From: Halocynthiibacter namhaensis
GTDB lineage: Bacteria > Pseudomonadota > Alphaproteobacteria > Rhodobacterales > Rhodobacteraceae
Assembly: GCF_000812685.1 (NCBI RefSeq)
Contig: NZ_JWIF01000056.1
Location: 531,920-595,919 of the forward strand
Direction: 5' to 3'
DNA length: 64,000 nucleotides
The notes under the pieces were generated by a model. It ran no database searches, had not been told where the DNA came from, and saw only the letters and a list, made by a program, of their open reading frames with translations. This document shows positions 38,242-48,910 of the stretch, in pieces. Position numbers and translations under genes: made by a program. Each line of letters starts with the position of its first letter. The first letter of the stretch is position 1.

Positions 38242-38997
38242 ATGAGCGTGAATTTTGCTGGAAAGCTCAGACTTGGTGTAAACATCGACCATGTCGCCAC
38301 GGTGCGCAACGCACGCGGTGGTGAATATCCTGATCCCGTGCGTGCTGCGAAACTGGCAGAAGAAGCTGGCGCAGACGGCATCACCGCGCACCTGCGCGAA
38401 GATCGCCGCCACATTACCGACCCTGACATTGATCGCTTGATGGACGTGTTGGATGTACCATTGAACTTTGAAATGGCCGCGACCGAAGAGATGCAAACAA
38501 TTGCGTTGCGCCATAAACCCCATGCCGTGTGTATTGTCCCTGAAAAGCGCGAAGAAAAAACCACCGAAGGCGGGTTGGAAGTGGCACGCGAAGAAAATCG
38601 CTTGGCCCATTTCATCGCCCCCATTCGTGATGCGGGCTGTCGCGTGTCCCTTTTTGTCGCGTCTGAACAGCGCCAAATTGAAGCGGCCGCGCGTATTGGT
38701 GCCAATATTGTTGAACTGCATGCGGGCCCGTATTGTGATTTGTTTTCAGAGGGTAAGTTTGACGAAAGCCAAGGGGAACTGGAACGTCTGCGCGAAATGT
38801 CTGCTTATGCACATTCGCTTGGGCTTGAAGTGCATGCGGGCCATGGTTTCACCTATGAAACGGTACAGCCCGTCGCGGCCTTCCCGGAAGTGCTTGAACT
38901 TAACATCGGGCATTTCTTGATCGGTGAAGCGATCTTCCGCGGCCTTACCCCGGCCATTCACGAAATGCGCCGATTGATGAATGAAGCACGCGCATGA
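38242..38997 (+). CDS. pdxJ: Pyridoxine 5'-phosphate synthase
   Basis: Ring-closing step of the DXP-dependent vitamin B6 pathway. LRLGVNIDHVATVRNARGG, GITAHLREDRRHI, PLNFEMAATEEM and GLEVHAGHGFTYE are family signatures. 251 aa. The downstream membrane gene starts inside its stop (ATGA), opening a run through LysE and acpS. In several bacteria pdxJ-acpS linkage is known. Confidence 0.96.
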   Translation: MSVNFAGKLRLGVNIDHVATVRNARGGEYPDPVRAAKLAEEAGADGITAHLREDRRHITDPDIDRLMDVLDVPLNFEMAATEEMQTIALRHKPHAVCIVPEKREEKTTEGGLEVAREENRLAHFIAPIRDAGCRVSLFVASEQRQIEAAARIGANIVELHAGPYCDLFSEGKFDESQGELERLREMSAYAHSLGLEVHAGHGFTYETVQPVAAFPEVLELNIGHFLIGEAIFRGLTPAIHEMRRLMNEARA

Positions 38998-39443
38998 CAT
39001 CTTTGGTAAACCTGAAACGCTACGCGCTTGTCTATGTGGCGACGGTGATCGGCATTACGGTTGGGATTGAAGTGTTATGGCGCCTGGCGGGGGTTGATTT
39101 GAACAGCACCGGTACCACAGTTTTACCCGCCATGGCTGCGGCCATGCATGAGGGAAGAAAGCGCGCCGAGATCAACACCAACGCCTATTCCAACAGCGAA
39201 GCTTGGAGCGCTGCGATATGGATGACGCTTGTTGCGCTGGCAATTGGGATTGTAACATTGGCCGCACTCGCTGTCGCCCCAGCCTTTGCCGACACGTTCC
39301 AAGGTCTTCCGGTCTCTGTTTGGATGGTGGTGCTTGTTGTGCTTGGCATCGTGTATTTGTTGTGCAACCGGTTCTTTTTGACGCTGGGATACAACGGTCA
39401 TCGAAAGGCAATTGATAAGAAGTTAGAAGATGACTTTAGCTGA
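38994..39443 (+). CDS. Four-helix membrane protein, probably ABZJ_00895 family
   Basis: 149 aa with about four membrane spans: LVYVATVIGITVGIEVLW, loop, IWMTLVALAIGIVTLAAL, and VVLVVLGIVYLLC, separated by a EGRKRAEINTNAYSNSEAW stretch; tail LDKKLEDD-like. The layout recalls the ABZJ_00895 family (remembered, function unknown). Start overlaps pdxJ stop by 4 nt; its end overlaps the LysE start by 14 nt. Confidence 0.72.
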   Translation: MTSLVNLKRYALVYVATVIGITVGIEVLWRLAGVDLNSTGTTVLPAMAAAMHEGRKRAEINTNAYSNSEAWSAAIWMTLVALAIGIVTLAALAVAPAFADTFQGLPVSVWMVVLVVLGIVYLLCNRFFLTLGYNGHRKAIDKKLEDDFS

Positions 39444-40056
39444 GTTATCGTTCCTCTGGGTCGCGTGGATCGTTGCTGGGGGCAGTCCTGGCCCCGCGAA
39501 CCTTGCGATTGCGGGGACCTCAATGAACGTGGGGCGCAAGGCGGGGTTATGTTTCGCTGTTGGCGTTCTTTCGGGCAGCATGTTTTGGGGCTTGATGGCG
39601 GCATTGGGCATGGGGGCATTGATGCTTGCCCATGTTTGGGTCTTTGAAGTGTTGCGATATTTGGGCGCGGCATATTTGCTGTACCTAGCGATCAAATCAT
39701 TGCGTTCGGCGCTGAATGCGTCACATGCCGGGGCAGGGAGCGCACATCACGGCACGCCCTTACAGATATACGGCAAAGGCATGTTGTTGCACCTGACAAA
39801 TCCCAAAGCGATCCTGTCTTGGGGGGCGGTCTATGCGGTTGTAATCCCTGGGGATGCCGGGATTATGGGGGCATTGGCGCTTTGGGGGTTTTTGCTGACG
39901 GGATCGGCTTTGGTTTTTATTGGCTATGCGTTCTTGTTTTCATCCCCCGCCATGGTGCGCGCATATATGAAAATGCGTCGCGGATTTGAATTTGCCTTCG
40001 CGTTTATGTTTGGCGCGGCTGCCTTGAAGATTTTCACAGCGAGGTTGGTCGGATGA
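39430..40056 (+). CDS. LysE family translocator
   Basis: Inner-membrane exporter of amino acids or related metabolites. [21 protein letters not shown] is the LysE/RhtB hallmark (PGP), with six spans and [16 protein letters not shown] in the middle. 208 aa. Substrate not inferable. Stop overlaps acpS start by 4 nt. Confidence 0.92.
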   Translation: MTLAELSFLWVAWIVAGGSPGPANLAIAGTSMNVGRKAGLCFAVGVLSGSMFWGLMAALGMGALMLAHVWVFEVLRYLGAAYLLYLAIKSLRSALNASHAGAGSAHHGTPLQIYGKGMLLHLTNPKAILSWGAVYAVVIPGDAGIMGALALWGFLLTGSALVFIGYAFLFSSPAMVRAYMKMRRGFEFAFAFMFGAAALKIFTARLVG

Positions 40057-40457
40057 TATTGGGTATTGGGACGGATCTCGCGAATATTGAACGCATTTCA
40101 GGTACACTTGATCGGTTTGGGGATCGATTCAAAAACCGGGTTTTCACGGAGACGGAACAGGCGAAGGCGGAGCGGCGTAAGGATATCGCGGGCACTTACG
40201 CCAAACGTTGGGCTGCGAAGGAAGCGTGTTCAAAAGCGCTTGGCACGGGGCTTGCGATGGGCATTACGTGGAAAGATATGGCGGTGAGCAATCTTAAAAC
40301 TGGCCAACCCGTGATGGAGGTCACAGGCTGGGCGCTTGAACGTCTTAATGAGATGACCCCAGAGGGACATGAAGCAATTATCCATGTGACCTTGACGGAT
40401 GATCATCCTTGGGCCCAAGCTTTTGTGGTGATCGAGGCGCGACCTGCCATCGGGTAA
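40053..40457 (+). CDS. acpS: Holo-[acyl-carrier-protein] synthase
   Basis: Attaches 4'-phosphopantetheine to [14 protein letters not shown] (metal Asp), [12 protein letters not shown] and [17 protein letters not shown] are diagnostic. 134 aa. Translationally coupled to the LysE gene; followed about 100 bp later by lepB. Confidence 0.95.
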   Translation: MILGIGTDLANIERISGTLDRFGDRFKNRVFTETEQAKAERRKDIAGTYAKRWAAKEACSKALGTGLAMGITWKDMAVSNLKTGQPVMEVTGWALERLNEMTPEGHEAIIHVTLTDDHPWAQAFVVIEARPAIG

Positions 40458-40559
40458 TACCCGTGATCCGGTTGACTCCGAGGGCTGTGACCCTCATATC
40501 CGGCAAGATAGATTTTTGCCCCACTGATGTGATGTCAGTTTGAGAACAGGACAGACCTG

Positions 40560-41342
40560 ATGCGCAGTGAAGAACTGGAAGAAAAAGCCGAAGGCGGCAT
40601 TGTTGAAACGTTCAAAACCGTCTTTTGGGCGCTGCTGATCGCTGGCGTGTTTCGCACCCTGTTTTTCCAACCGTTTTTCATCCCATCCGGGTCGATGAAA
40701 GACACGCTTTTGGTCGGTGATTTCCTGTTTGTGAATAAAATGGCCTATGGGTATTCGCAATATTCCTGCCCATTTTCAGCATGTCCGATCTCGGGCCGGA
40801 TTTTTGGATCAATGCCGGAACGTGGTGATGTGGTGGTGTTTCGCCACCCAACCAATGAACAAGATTACATCAAACGTTTGATCGGCCTTCCAGGCGATCG
40901 CGTACAGGTCAAAGACAGCATTATCTACATCAATGGTGAAGCGGCACCTCAGGTGCCGGATGGTGTATTTGTTGAACCCCGTGGTCCGCAAGGTTCGCAA
41001 AATCGTCACCCAGCTTGTCAAAGCCGCAGTGGTGAATGCACCAAAGACCGTTACATCGAGACCTTGCCTGGTGGCGTGTCTCATGCCGTGCTGGATATCG
41101 CGCCAGCGCGTACTGACAACACCCCGCTGTTTACCGTGCCAGAAGGCGAGTTCTTTTTCATGGGCGACAATCGCGACAATTCCAGCGATTCTCGTGTGCC
41201 CCAAACCCAGGGTGGCGTGGGCTTTGTGCCATTTGATCACCTGATCGGACGTGCGGATCGCATCATGTTCTCATCTGCTGGGAAACGTATCTTCTTCTTC
41301 TGGATGTGGCGTTCAGATCGTTACTTTAAGGCGGTCGAGTGA
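40560..41342 (+). CDS. lepB: Signal peptidase I
   Basis: Inner-membrane protease releasing Sec and Tat exported proteins. One N-terminal membrane span, then catalytic Ser in [10 protein letters not shown], Lys in [12 protein letters not shown], and the [14 protein letters not shown] box. A Cys-rich insert ([23 protein letters not shown]) between boxes is unusual versus E. coli. 260 aa. First gene of a lepB-rnc-era unit; rnc starts in its stop. Confidence 0.96.
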   Translation: MRSEELEEKAEGGIVETFKTVFWALLIAGVFRTLFFQPFFIPSGSMKDTLLVGDFLFVNKMAYGYSQYSCPFSACPISGRIFGSMPERGDVVVFRHPTNEQDYIKRLIGLPGDRVQVKDSIIYINGEAAPQVPDGVFVEPRGPQGSQNRHPACQSRSGECTKDRYIETLPGGVSHAVLDIAPARTDNTPLFTVPEGEFFFMGDNRDNSSDSRVPQTQGGVGFVPFDHLIGRADRIMFSSAGKRIFFFWMWRSDRYFKAVE

Positions 41343-42025
41343 AACTGTCTTCTGAACTCAAGGCCTTTGAAGGCCGCATCGGGTATGGGTTTCGTGACCC
41401 AGAACAGTTGATCCGCGCTTTGACGCATTCCTCGATGTCGTCCCCTACGCGAGATGACAATCAGCGTTTGGAATTTCTTGGCGACCGTGTGTTGGGCTTG
41501 GTGATGGCGGATGCTTTACTGTCAGCGGACACCAAAGCCGCGGAAGGTCTAATTGCGCCACGGTTTAACGCATTGGTGCGCAAGGAAGCCTGCGCAGATG
41601 TCGCGCGTCAGGTTGATCTTGGCGCGGTGTTGAAACTGGGTCGCTCTGAAATGTTGTCAGGTGGGCGGCGTAAAAACGCACTGCTGGGCGACGCTATGGA
41701 AGCGGTGATTGCTGCGGTCTATAGTGACGGTGGGTTTGATGCGGCGCGCGACTTGATCTTGCGGCTTTGGGGTGCACGGATCTATCAAGTGGAAGAAGAC
41801 GCCCGTGATGCGAAAACCGCATTGCAGGAATGGGCGCAGGCGCGCAAACAGCAGCCGCCAAAATATGTAGAAACATCTCGTTCCGGGCCGGATCACGCCC
41901 CGGTCTTTACAATTGAAGCGCAGATGCAGTCGGGCGAAGCTGAAACAGCCACCGCAGGCAGCAAACGCGAGGCCCAACAGGCCGCAGCAAAGGCGTTGTT
42001 AGAGCGTCTGGAGACAGCAAAATGA
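41339..42025 (+). CDS. rnc: Ribonuclease III
   Basis: Double-stranded RNA endonuclease. RNase III signature [31 protein letters not shown] with catalytic acids, and a C-terminal dsRBD ending [21 protein letters not shown] start at 41339 overlaps lepB TGA; stop overlaps era by 4 nt. 228 aa. Confidence 0.97.
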   Translation: MKLSSELKAFEGRIGYGFRDPEQLIRALTHSSMSSPTRDDNQRLEFLGDRVLGLVMADALLSADTKAAEGLIAPRFNALVRKEACADVARQVDLGAVLKLGRSEMLSGGRRKNALLGDAMEAVIAAVYSDGGFDAARDLILRLWGARIYQVEEDARDAKTALQEWAQARKQQPPKYVETSRSGPDHAPVFTIEAQMQSGEAETATAGSKREAQQAAAKALLERLETAK

Positions 42026-42936
42026 CAGATACACGCGCGGGCTTTGTCGCCCTCATTGGTGAACCAAACGCAGGTAAATCCACCCTTACAAATCGTATGG
42101 TGGGTGCGAAGGTTTCCATCGTGACCCATAAGGTTCAAACCACACGGGCCCGTATTCGTGGGGTTGCCATGCAGGGCAATGCACAGCTGGTGTTTGTGGA
42201 CACGCCTGGCCTATTTCGGCCACGTCGCCGCCTTGATCGTGCGATGGTTGCTGCCGCTTGGGGCGGCGCTGCGGATGCGGATGTTGTGGTTCTGATGATT
42301 GAGGCGCACCGTGGCATTACAGAAGGCGCACGCGCGATTTTGGATGCTTTGGAAGAGCGCACCAATTCAAAACAAATCGTTGCTTTGGCGATCAATAAAA
42401 TTGACCGCGTGAAATCCGAAGTTCTGTTGAAGCTGACGCAAGACTTGAACGAAGCTTACGATTTTAAAGAAACCTTCATGATCTCTGCGGAACGTGGCCA
42501 CGGTGTTGACGCGATGCGTGAGTGGTTGGCGACGCAGGTGCCTGAAGGCCCTTGGTTGTATCCCGAAGACCAGATCGCTGATCTGCCAATGCGGATGATC
42601 GCGGCGGAAATGACCCGCGAGAAACTGACCCTGCGTCTACATCAAGAACTGCCTTACCAGATGACGGTTGAAACGGAACATTGGGAAGAACGCAAAGACG
42701 GGTCTTGCAAGATCGACCAGAAAATTTTCGTGATGCGAGACGGCCATAAAGGTATCGTTCTGGGTAACAAGGGCGAAACCATCAAAGCCGTCAGCACTGC
42801 TGCGCGCGAAGAGCTGGAAGAATTCCTGGGCCGTCGTGTGCATTTGTTCTTGCAGGTTAAAGTGCGTCCGAACTGGCTGGAAGAAAAAGAACGTTACAAT
42901 GAAATGGGTCTGAATTTTCGTGACGGAAACGCATGA
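42022..42936 (+). CDS. era: GTPase Era
   Basis: Binds GTP and the 3' end of 16S rRNA in 30S assembly. G1 [10 protein letters not shown]3 DTPGLF, G4 NKID, then a KH domain ([28 protein letters not shown]). 304 aa. Within the lepB-rnc-era-DUF1491 coupled set, each overlap 4 nt. Confidence 0.97.
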   Translation: MTDTRAGFVALIGEPNAGKSTLTNRMVGAKVSIVTHKVQTTRARIRGVAMQGNAQLVFVDTPGLFRPRRRLDRAMVAAAWGGAADADVVVLMIEAHRGITEGARAILDALEERTNSKQIVALAINKIDRVKSEVLLKLTQDLNEAYDFKETFMISAERGHGVDAMREWLATQVPEGPWLYPEDQIADLPMRMIAAEMTREKLTLRLHQELPYQMTVETEHWEERKDGSCKIDQKIFVMRDGHKGIVLGNKGETIKAVSTAAREELEEFLGRRVHLFLQVKVRPNWLEEKERYNEMGLNFRDGNA

Positions 42937-43262
42937 CGCGTCTTACGGCTGAATTTTGGGTGTCGGCCTATCTCGCGCGTCTGCGTTTGGCCGATATCCC
43001 GGTTTTTGTTGTGAAAAAAGGCGATCTGACGGCAGGGGCGGTTCTGATCAAGTTGAATACACTTGATGGCAAGGCCCAAGTCTTTCAGCGCAGTTTTGAT
43101 TTGATGACCGGAGAACGCGCTTGGATCACTCTTTCAGAAGGGGATGAAGCAAGCGTGGATCAGGCCCTGGCGAAACAGCGCAGTTTCGATCCCGATCTTT
43201 GGGTGATTGAAGTGGAAGACAAGGCCGAGCGTCATCTGTTGGATGAACCCGGTTTCGCTTAA
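42933..43262 (+). CDS. DUF1491 family protein
   Basis: Small alphaproteobacterial protein commonly following era. [27 protein letters not shown] and LWVIEVEDKAERHLLDEPGF flank a beta-sheet domain. 109 aa. Function unknown; coupling to era suggests a link to ribosome or RNA processing (inference). Confidence 0.85.
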   Translation: MTRLTAEFWVSAYLARLRLADIPVFVVKKGDLTAGAVLIKLNTLDGKAQVFQRSFDLMTGERAWITLSEGDEASVDQALAKQRSFDPDLWVIEVEDKAERHLLDEPGFA

Positions 43263-43266
43263 GATC

Positions 43267-43298
43267 CCCCGCGAGATATTTATAGAACAAAATTGAAA
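43267..43298. repeat. Rhodobacterales-type short intergenic motif
   Basis: CCCCCGCGAGATATTTATAG followed by AACAAAATTGAAAG. A related string (AATATTTTGGCCAAGATAG) occurs near 23006. I recall similar motifs scattered through Rhodobacteraceae intergenic regions; role not known. Confidence 0.35.
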
Positions 43299-43299
43299 G

Positions 43300-43327
43300 C
43301 GGCCCGCCAATGATGCGGGCCGTTTTT
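43300..43327 (+). terminator. Intrinsic terminator after the lepB-era operon
   Basis: CGGCCCGC pairs with GCGGGCCG around a 7-nt loop and is followed by TTTTT. Confidence 0.85.
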
Positions 43328-43337
43328 CATTTGGGGC

Positions 43338-43958
43338 TTATTCCCATTTGTAGTTGAAGCTGACCGAACAGCGTTCTTCTTCGCCGGTGTTTTGCATCAC
43401 CTCATGGCGCAGCCAGCTTTCCCATAGCAAGACATCGCCTTCATCCGGGCTCATCTTGATGAAGCTTTTCTGTTCGCGCCGTGCATCTTTGATGCGGGGC
43501 GGGGCGGCCATCATCATCGCGTGACGTGGGTCTTCGAACTTCAACGCACCGGCGCCATCGGGCAGGGCAACATAAGTCGTGCCAGAGATCACCGAATGCG
43601 GGTGGATGTGGGCGGAATGGAAACCACCTTGGGGCAGGATATTGATCCAGATATCTTCCAGCACCAATTTACGTCCATCAAGATTGAATTCTAGGTCCTC
43701 GGCAAATGCAGCGACATGTTTGTCGAGGGATTCAACGAGACTTTTGAACACTGGAAAGCGCCAAGGCAGATCGGTTAGGGACGCATAGGATGTATAGCCC
43801 GGATAACCCTCGGTTTCACACCATTCCTGGCCGGATTCATCATCCTCGGCAATGGAATAGCAGCTGTCATAAAGCTCATCCGGGTCAATCGCTGGGGATT
43901 GTTCAGCCAAGGCAGAGCGGTAAAGGCGGGTCACGAAGAGTGATTCAATTTGTGTCAT
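43338..43958 (-). CDS. TIGR02466-type 2OG-Fe(II) oxygenase-like protein
   Basis: Putative dioxygenase. Contains HSAHIHPHSVISGTTYVALPDGAG with the HxH-type metal ligands, LKFEDPR and the downstream DVLLWESWLRHEV with a further His. 206 aa. Family assignment from remembered TIGR02466 pattern; substrate unknown, some relatives are hydroxylases of small molecules or proteins. Confidence 0.78.
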   Translation of the reverse strand: MTQIESLFVTRLYRSALAEQSPAIDPDELYDSCYSIAEDDESGQEWCETEGYPGYTSYASLTDLPWRFPVFKSLVESLDKHVAAFAEDLEFNLDGRKLVLEDIWINILPQGGFHSAHIHPHSVISGTTYVALPDGAGALKFEDPRHAMMMAAPPRIKDARREQKSFIKMSPDEGDVLLWESWLRHEVMQNTGEEERCSVSFNYKWE

Positions 43959-44079
43959 GAGTTGGTTTTAGCGCAGTGCGCTGGGAAGGGCGAGGGGGCT
44001 TGAAAGATCACATGAGCGCGCCTTGCGATTCGGGCCAATTTTTGGGGATACTGAGACATTATAGTATGACGAGGTGAAT

Positions 44080-44406
44080 ATGGTCCTTTCGGTTGGGGAT
44101 AGCGTAAAGTTAGACCTATGTGATCGGTTTGCTGACGGACAGGTGGTCTCGTTGGAGAACTGGGTCTACATTGGCGTCCGCACATGGGATGGCCACGCAT
44201 ATATCCAGGTGTGTATGAACATTTCAGCGGTATTGTGGTCGCGCATTGTTCAGCTTGGCGATAATTTCCCGATTGAGGATGCGCAACAGTGCCGCGAAAT
44301 TGCAGAACAAATTTCGTTTCAGCCGAAACGTCTTAGTGTCGTCGATGTGCCACGGGCAAGGCGTCTGTTCAAACCCGAGGCACGCTTGATCTGGGAGGAA
44401 CCTTAG
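44080..44406 (+). CDS. Hypothetical protein upstream of rpmC
   Basis: Not recognised. ATG 44080 with GAGG upstream begins [20 protein letters not shown]; small SH3-like beta-rich start then a helical C-terminal half ending [15 protein letters not shown]. 108 aa. It occupies the place next to the ribosomal genes where rplP usually sits but shows no L16 similarity. Confidence 0.6.
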   Translation: MVLSVGDSVKLDLCDRFADGQVVSLENWVYIGVRTWDGHAYIQVCMNISAVLWSRIVQLGDNFPIEDAQQCREIAEQISFQPKRLSVVDVPRARRLFKPEARLIWEEP

Positions 44407-44549
44407 CCCTTGCCACCAAGGTCAATCCAACCTATAGAACACCAGTTCGCGGTCCCTTTTGGGGAATCGCGTGCTTAATTATTCACCCACCAGGGAAAAA
44501 GTTACCCGTAAAAAGGGGCTTTCTGGTGCAAGGCAAAGGAAGAGGCGAC

Positions 44550-44756
44550 ATGAACGCCAATGAATTGCGCGATAAAACGCCAGACGAGCTTAAAGAAGCG
44601 CTCGCCACACTGAAAAAAGAATCTTTCAACCTGCGTTTCCAGCAGGCCACTGGCCAACTGGAATCCACTTCTCGTATGCGCGGTGCGCGTCGTGAAGCGG
44701 CAATGGTTAAGACAATTTTGAACGAAAAAGCTGCTGCTGCAGCTTCTGAAGCTTAA
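44550..44756 (+). CDS. rpmC: 50S ribosomal protein L29
   Basis: Surface protein near the polypeptide exit tunnel. [31 protein letters not shown] is typical. ATG 44550 gives 68 aa. First ribosomal gene of the cluster here: L16 (rplP), its normal upstream partner, is missing. Next gene rpsQ follows after 14 nt. Confidence 0.96.
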   Translation: MNANELRDKTPDELKEALATLKKESFNLRFQQATGQLESTSRMRGARREAAMVKTILNEKAAAAASEA

Positions 44757-44770
44757 GGGGAGCCTGAGAT

Positions 44771-45001
44771 ATGCCCAAACGTATTCTGACCGGCACCGTA
44801 ACATCCGACGCCAACGCACAAACTGTAACAGTTTCTGTTGAACGTCGTTTCACACACCCAGTGCTGAAGAAAACCATCCGTAAGTCCAAAAAATACCGGG
44901 CGCACGATGAGAACAACAGTTTCAAGGCAGGCGACCAAGTCCGTATCCAGGAATGTGCGCCTAAATCGAAAACCAAGCGTTGGGAAGTTCTGAGCGCGTA
45001 A
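44771..45001 (+). CDS. rpsQ: 30S ribosomal protein S17
   Basis: Primary 16S binder. [20 protein letters not shown] and [20 protein letters not shown] are canonical. 76 aa. An 81-bp gap to rplN. Confidence 0.97.
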   Translation: MPKRILTGTVTSDANAQTVTVSVERRFTHPVLKKTIRKSKKYRAHDENNSFKAGDQVRIQECAPKSKTKRWEVLSA

Positions 45002-45082
45002 GCGTTTAGATCCTTTTCGACTTAATCGAAACCTTGGGGAATAGGGCATATCTGAGCCCCCCTACAGGTCGGGAGTAACATC

Positions 45083-45451
45083 ATGATCCAGATGCAGACT
45101 AATCTGGATGTAGCTGACAACAGCGGCGCTCGCCGTGTTCAGTGCATCAAGGTTCTGGGTGGCTCTAAGCGTAGATACGCAAGCGTTGGCGACATCATTG
45201 TCGTTTCCGTTAAGGAAGCCATTCCACGTGGTCGTGTGAAAAAAGGGGACGTCCGTAAGGCCGTCGTCGTTCGCACAGCCAAACAAGTACGTCGTGAAGA
45301 CGGTACAGCAATCAAGTTCGACAGCAACGCTGCTGTGATCTTGAACAACTCAAACGAGCCAGTTGGCACCCGTATCTTCGGGCCAGTTGTTCGTGAGTTG
45401 CGTGCCAAAAACTTCATGAAGATCATCTCACTCGCGCCGGAGGTGCTGTAA
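45083..45451 (+). CDS. rplN: 50S ribosomal protein L14
   Basis: [31 protein letters not shown] and [13 protein letters not shown] are conserved. 122 aa. One nt from rplX. Confidence 0.98.
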   Translation: MIQMQTNLDVADNSGARRVQCIKVLGGSKRRYASVGDIIVVSVKEAIPRGRVKKGDVRKAVVVRTAKQVRREDGTAIKFDSNAAVILNNSNEPVGTRIFGPVVRELRAKNFMKIISLAPEVL

Positions 45452-45452
45452 G

Positions 45453-45758
45453 ATGGCTGCTAAGTTGAAAAAAGGCGATAAAGTCGTCGTTTTGGCCGGT
45501 AAAGACAAAGGTAAAGAGGGCGAAATCGCTTCTGTTAACCCGTCTGCTGGCAAGGCTGTGATCGAAGGCGTTAACGTCGCGATCCGTCACACAAAACAGT
45601 CACAGAACAGCCAAGGTGGCCGCGTACCAGTTGCGATGCCTGTTGATCTGTCCAATCTTGCGCTGCTCGACAGCAATGGCAAAGCGACCCGCGTTGGCTT
45701 CCGTATGGAAGACGACAAAAAGGTACGCTTCGCTAAGACCACAGGGGAAACAGTATAA
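45453..45758 (+). CDS. rplX: 50S ribosomal protein L24
   Basis: KOW motif [17 protein letters not shown] at the N-terminus; 101 aa. Stop overlaps the rplE start by 1 nt. Confidence 0.97.
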   Translation: MAAKLKKGDKVVVLAGKDKGKEGEIASVNPSAGKAVIEGVNVAIRHTKQSQNSQGGRVPVAMPVDLSNLALLDSNGKATRVGFRMEDDKKVRFAKTTGETV

Positions 45759-46318
45759 TGCTTGATGCACAAACCTATACCCCTCGTCTGAAGGCGCTTT
45801 ACAAAGACACCATTCGTGCAGCTCTCATGGAAGAGTTCTCGTATAAGAACGAAATGCAGCTGCCTAAGCTGGATAAAATCGTTCTGAACATGGGTGTTGG
45901 TGAAGCAACGAAAGACACCAAGAAGGTGAAGCACGCTCAAGAAGCGCTGACCCTGATTGCTGGTCAACATGCTGTAACGACCTATGCGAAGAAATCAATC
46001 GCTGGCTTCCGCGTTCGTGAAGAGATGCCTTTGGGCACCAAAGTCACACTGCGCGGCGACCAGATGTTTGAATTTCTTGATCGTTTGATCACCATCGCTA
46101 TGCCACGTATCCGCGATTTCCGCGGCGTATCCGGCAAATCTTTCGATGGTCGTGGCAACTATGCCATGGGTCTTAAAGAGCACATCGTTTTCCCTGAAAT
46201 CGACTTCGATAAAGTTGTTGATATGCTGGGCATGGACATTGTGATCGCAACCACCGCGAAGACTGACGCGGAAGCAAAGGCGCTGTTGAAAGCTTTCAAC
46301 ATGCCTTTCAACAGCTGA
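45758..46318 (+). CDS. rplE: 50S ribosomal protein L5
   Basis: 5S rRNA-binding protein of the central protuberance. [28 protein letters not shown] and the late [17 protein letters not shown] match. 186 aa. Confidence 0.98.
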   Translation: MLDAQTYTPRLKALYKDTIRAALMEEFSYKNEMQLPKLDKIVLNMGVGEATKDTKKVKHAQEALTLIAGQHAVTTYAKKSIAGFRVREEMPLGTKVTLRGDQMFEFLDRLITIAMPRIRDFRGVSGKSFDGRGNYAMGLKEHIVFPEIDFDKVVDMLGMDIVIATTAKTDAEAKALLKAFNMPFNS

Positions 46319-46337
46319 TCGCGGAAGGAAATCAAAA

Positions 46338-46643
46338 ATGGCTAAAAAGTCTATGATCGCTCGCGAAGTTAAGCGTGCAAAGCTGGTGGCAAAATATGCC
46401 ACGAAGCGTGCAGAGCTTAAAGAAATCGCAAAAGATGAGAGCAAGCCAATGGAAGAACGCTTTAAAGCGCGCCTCCAACTTGCAAAACTGCCGCGCAACT
46501 CTTCAGCTACTCGGTTGCACAACCGTTGTCAGCTGACTGGTCGTCCTCACGCTTACTACCGTAAGCTTAAGGTCAGCCGTATTGCGCTCCGGGAACTTGG
46601 CTCCGCTGGCCAGATCCCCGGCATGGTCAAATCTAGCTGGTAA
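46338..46643 (+). CDS. rpsN: 30S ribosomal protein S14
   Basis: Zinc-free long form (101 aa): no CXXC pairs; C-terminal [30 protein letters not shown] and KSSW end. Confidence 0.98.
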   Translation: MAKKSMIAREVKRAKLVAKYATKRAELKEIAKDESKPMEERFKARLQLAKLPRNSSATRLHNRCQLTGRPHAYYRKLKVSRIALRELGSAGQIPGMVKSSW

Positions 46644-46655
46644 GGGAGAGACATT

Positions 46656-47048
46656 ATGAACGATCCTATCGGCGATATGCTTACTCGCATTCGGAACTCC
46701 CAATTGCGTGGTAAATCCACAGTTTCCACTCCTGCTTCTAAGCTTCGTGCTTGGGTTCTCGACGTGCTGGCTGACGAAGGCTACATCCGCGGCTACGAAA
46801 GTGGCACCGGCGTAGACGGTCATCCAACATTGGAAATCAGCCTGAAATATTTCGATGGCACCCCTGTTATTCGTGAGATCAAACGTGTTTCTACACCTGG
46901 TCGCCGCGTATACATGGGCGTTAAAGACATCCCAACAGTCCGTCAGGGCCTGGGTGTGTCGATTGTCTCCACCTCTCATGGTGTGATGTCGGACGCAAAA
47001 GCACGTGCAGCCAATATTGGCGGCGAAGTGCTCTGCACCGTCTTCTAA
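46656..47048 (+). CDS. rpsH: 30S ribosomal protein S8
   Basis: [15 protein letters not shown] start and the [13 protein letters not shown] motif near the end. 130 aa. Confidence 0.98.
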   Translation: MNDPIGDMLTRIRNSQLRGKSTVSTPASKLRAWVLDVLADEGYIRGYESGTGVDGHPTLEISLKYFDGTPVIREIKRVSTPGRRVYMGVKDIPTVRQGLGVSIVSTSHGVMSDAKARAANIGGEVLCTVF

Positions 47049-47058
47049 GGAGCCAAAA

Positions 47059-47592
47059 ATGTCTCGAATTGGTAAAAAAGCGATTGAGCTTCCAGCTGGC
47101 GTTACGGCGTCCGTTTCTGGCCAATCTATTGAAGTGAAAGGCCCGAAAGGCGTCCGCAACTTCAAAGCAACAGATGACGTAACACTCACTGTTGAAGAAA
47201 ACAAAGTCTCTGTTGAACCACGCGGTAAATCCAAGCGTGCACGTCAGCAGTGGGGCATGTCCCGCACCATGATCGCGAATCTCGTGACGGGTGTGACCGT
47301 TGGCTTCAAGAAAGAACTTGAAATCCAAGGTGTTGGTTACCGGGCTACAATGCAGGGCAACACCCTGAAATTGAACCTGGGTCTGTCCCACGACGTAGAA
47401 GTTGTTGCACCTGAAGGTGTTACAATTACTGCGCCAAAGCAGACTATAATCTTTGTCGAAGGCATCGACGATCAGGCCGTAGGCCAGACCGCCGCTGACA
47501 TTCGCGCTTGGCGTAAACCAGAGCCTTATAAAGGCAAAGGTATTCGCTATAAGGGTGAATTCGTCTTCCGCAAAGAAGGCAAGAAGAAGTAA
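47059..47592 (+). CDS. rplF: 50S ribosomal protein L6
   Basis: [15 protein letters not shown] start chosen at ATG 47059 with AAGGAG upstream (frame open to 47005). C-terminal [16 protein letters not shown]. 177 aa. Confidence 0.98.
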   Translation: MSRIGKKAIELPAGVTASVSGQSIEVKGPKGVRNFKATDDVTLTVEENKVSVEPRGKSKRARQQWGMSRTMIANLVTGVTVGFKKELEIQGVGYRATMQGNTLKLNLGLSHDVEVVAPEGVTITAPKQTIIFVEGIDDQAVGQTAADIRAWRKPEPYKGKGIRYKGEFVFRKEGKKK

Positions 47593-47603
47593 GGACGCAA
47601 AAA

Positions 47604-47963
47604 ATGGCTACTAGCAAAAGAACCCTGTTTCTGAAGCGCCGCCTGCGCGTTCGGAACAAACTTCAAAAAACAGCTTTCGGACGTCCGCGTCTGTCAGTTC
47701 ACCGTTCAAACAAGAACATCAGCGTTCAGCTGATCGACGATGTAAACGGCGTGACACTCGCATCTGCTTCCACATTGGAAAAAGATCTGGGTATGGTCGG
47801 CAAGAACAACGTCGAAGCGGCTACCAAAATTGGCGCCGCGATTGCAGAACGTGCGAAAAAAGCCAACGTCACAGACGTTATCTTTGATCGCGGTGGTTTC
47901 CTCTTCCACGGTAAAGTGAAGGCCTTGGCCGACGCAGCCCGTGAAGGTGGTCTGAAGTTCTAA
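47604..47963 (+). CDS. rplR: 50S ribosomal protein L18
   Basis: 5S rRNA partner. [17 protein letters not shown] and [25 protein letters not shown] are canonical. 119 aa; a 128-bp gap follows before rpsE. Confidence 0.98.
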   Translation: MATSKRTLFLKRRLRVRNKLQKTAFGRPRLSVHRSNKNISVQLIDDVNGVTLASASTLEKDLGMVGKNNVEAATKIGAAIAERAKKANVTDVIFDRGGFLFHGKVKALADAAREGGLKF

Positions 47964-48091
47964 AAAGTTGAGAGGGGCGGCAACGCCTTTCCGATGATCC
48001 AGAGGGCAGGGATTTGATTTCGATCACTTCCTTGCCCTACTTGGATTGAGATTTACCGACGCGCGAGCGTCACACATAAAGGAATGCCCAC

Positions 48092-48652
48092 ATGGCAGAA
48101 CGTGAAAACCGTCGCGGTAACCGCCGCGATCGTGACGAAACACCGGAATTTGCAGATCGTTTGGTCGCAATCAACCGCGTATCCAAAACCGTTAAAGGTG
48201 GTAAGCGCTTCGGCTTTGCAGCCCTGGTTGTTGTAGGCGATCAAAAAGGCCGCGTTGGCTTTGGCAAAGGTAAAGCCAAAGAAGTTCCAGAAGCGATCCG
48301 TAAAGCGACTGAACAAGCTAAACGTCAAATGATCCGCGTGCCACTGCGCGAAGGTCGTACGTTGCACCACGATATGGAAGGCCGTCATGGCGCTGGTAAA
48401 GTGATCATGCGTGCTGCACCAGAAGGTACTGGTATCATCGCCGGTGGTCCAATGCGTGCCGTTTTCGAAATGCTTGGTGTTAAAGACGTGGTTTCCAAGT
48501 CTTTGGGTTCCCAGAACCCTTACAACATGATCCGCGCAACAATTGATGGCCTGAACAAAGAATCAAGCCCTCGTATGGTTGCTCAGCGTCGCGGCAAGAA
48601 GGTTGCAGACATTCTGCGTAAACCTGAAGCTGAAACTGCAGCAGAAGCATAA
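48092..48652 (+). CDS. rpsE: 30S ribosomal protein S5
   Basis: Double-stranded RNA-binding domain [20 protein letters not shown] and [18 protein letters not shown]. 186 aa. A 128-bp leader precedes it. Confidence 0.98.
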   Translation: MAERENRRGNRRDRDETPEFADRLVAINRVSKTVKGGKRFGFAALVVVGDQKGRVGFGKGKAKEVPEAIRKATEQAKRQMIRVPLREGRTLHHDMEGRHGAGKVIMRAAPEGTGIIAGGPMRAVFEMLGVKDVVSKSLGSQNPYNMIRATIDGLNKESSPRMVAQRRGKKVADILRKPEAETAAEA

Positions 48653-48663
48653 GGACTGATATC

Positions 48664-48852
48664 ATGGCTAAAACCATCGTTGTAAAACAGATCGGTTCCC
48701 CGATCCGTCGTCCCGCCAAACAGCGTCAAACACTGATTGGCTTGGGCCTTAACAAAATGCACAAAACACGTGAGTTGGAAGATACACCAGCGGTTCGTGG
48801 CATGGTTACCAAAGTGTCTCACATGGTTGAGATCATTGAGGAAAAAGGCTGA
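48664..48852 (+). CDS. rpmD: 50S ribosomal protein L30
   Basis: [22 protein letters not shown] and [22 protein letters not shown]. 62 aa. Normally followed directly by rplO; here a terminator and a 2.5-kb block of other genes intervene. Confidence 0.97.
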   Translation: MAKTIVVKQIGSPIRRPAKQRQTLIGLGLNKMHKTRELEDTPAVRGMVTKVSHMVEIIEEKG

Positions 48853-48880
48853 GTTCACTCTCACCTAACCTAGAAAACAA

Positions 48881-48910
48881 ACGCCCCGTCGGAAACGTCG
48901 GGGCGTTTTG
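48881..48910 (+). terminator. Intrinsic terminator after rpmD
   Basis: ACGCCCCG pairs with CGGGGCGT, GAAA loop, one internal T-T mismatch, then TTTTG. Marks a real transcript end within the spc order. Confidence 0.9.
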
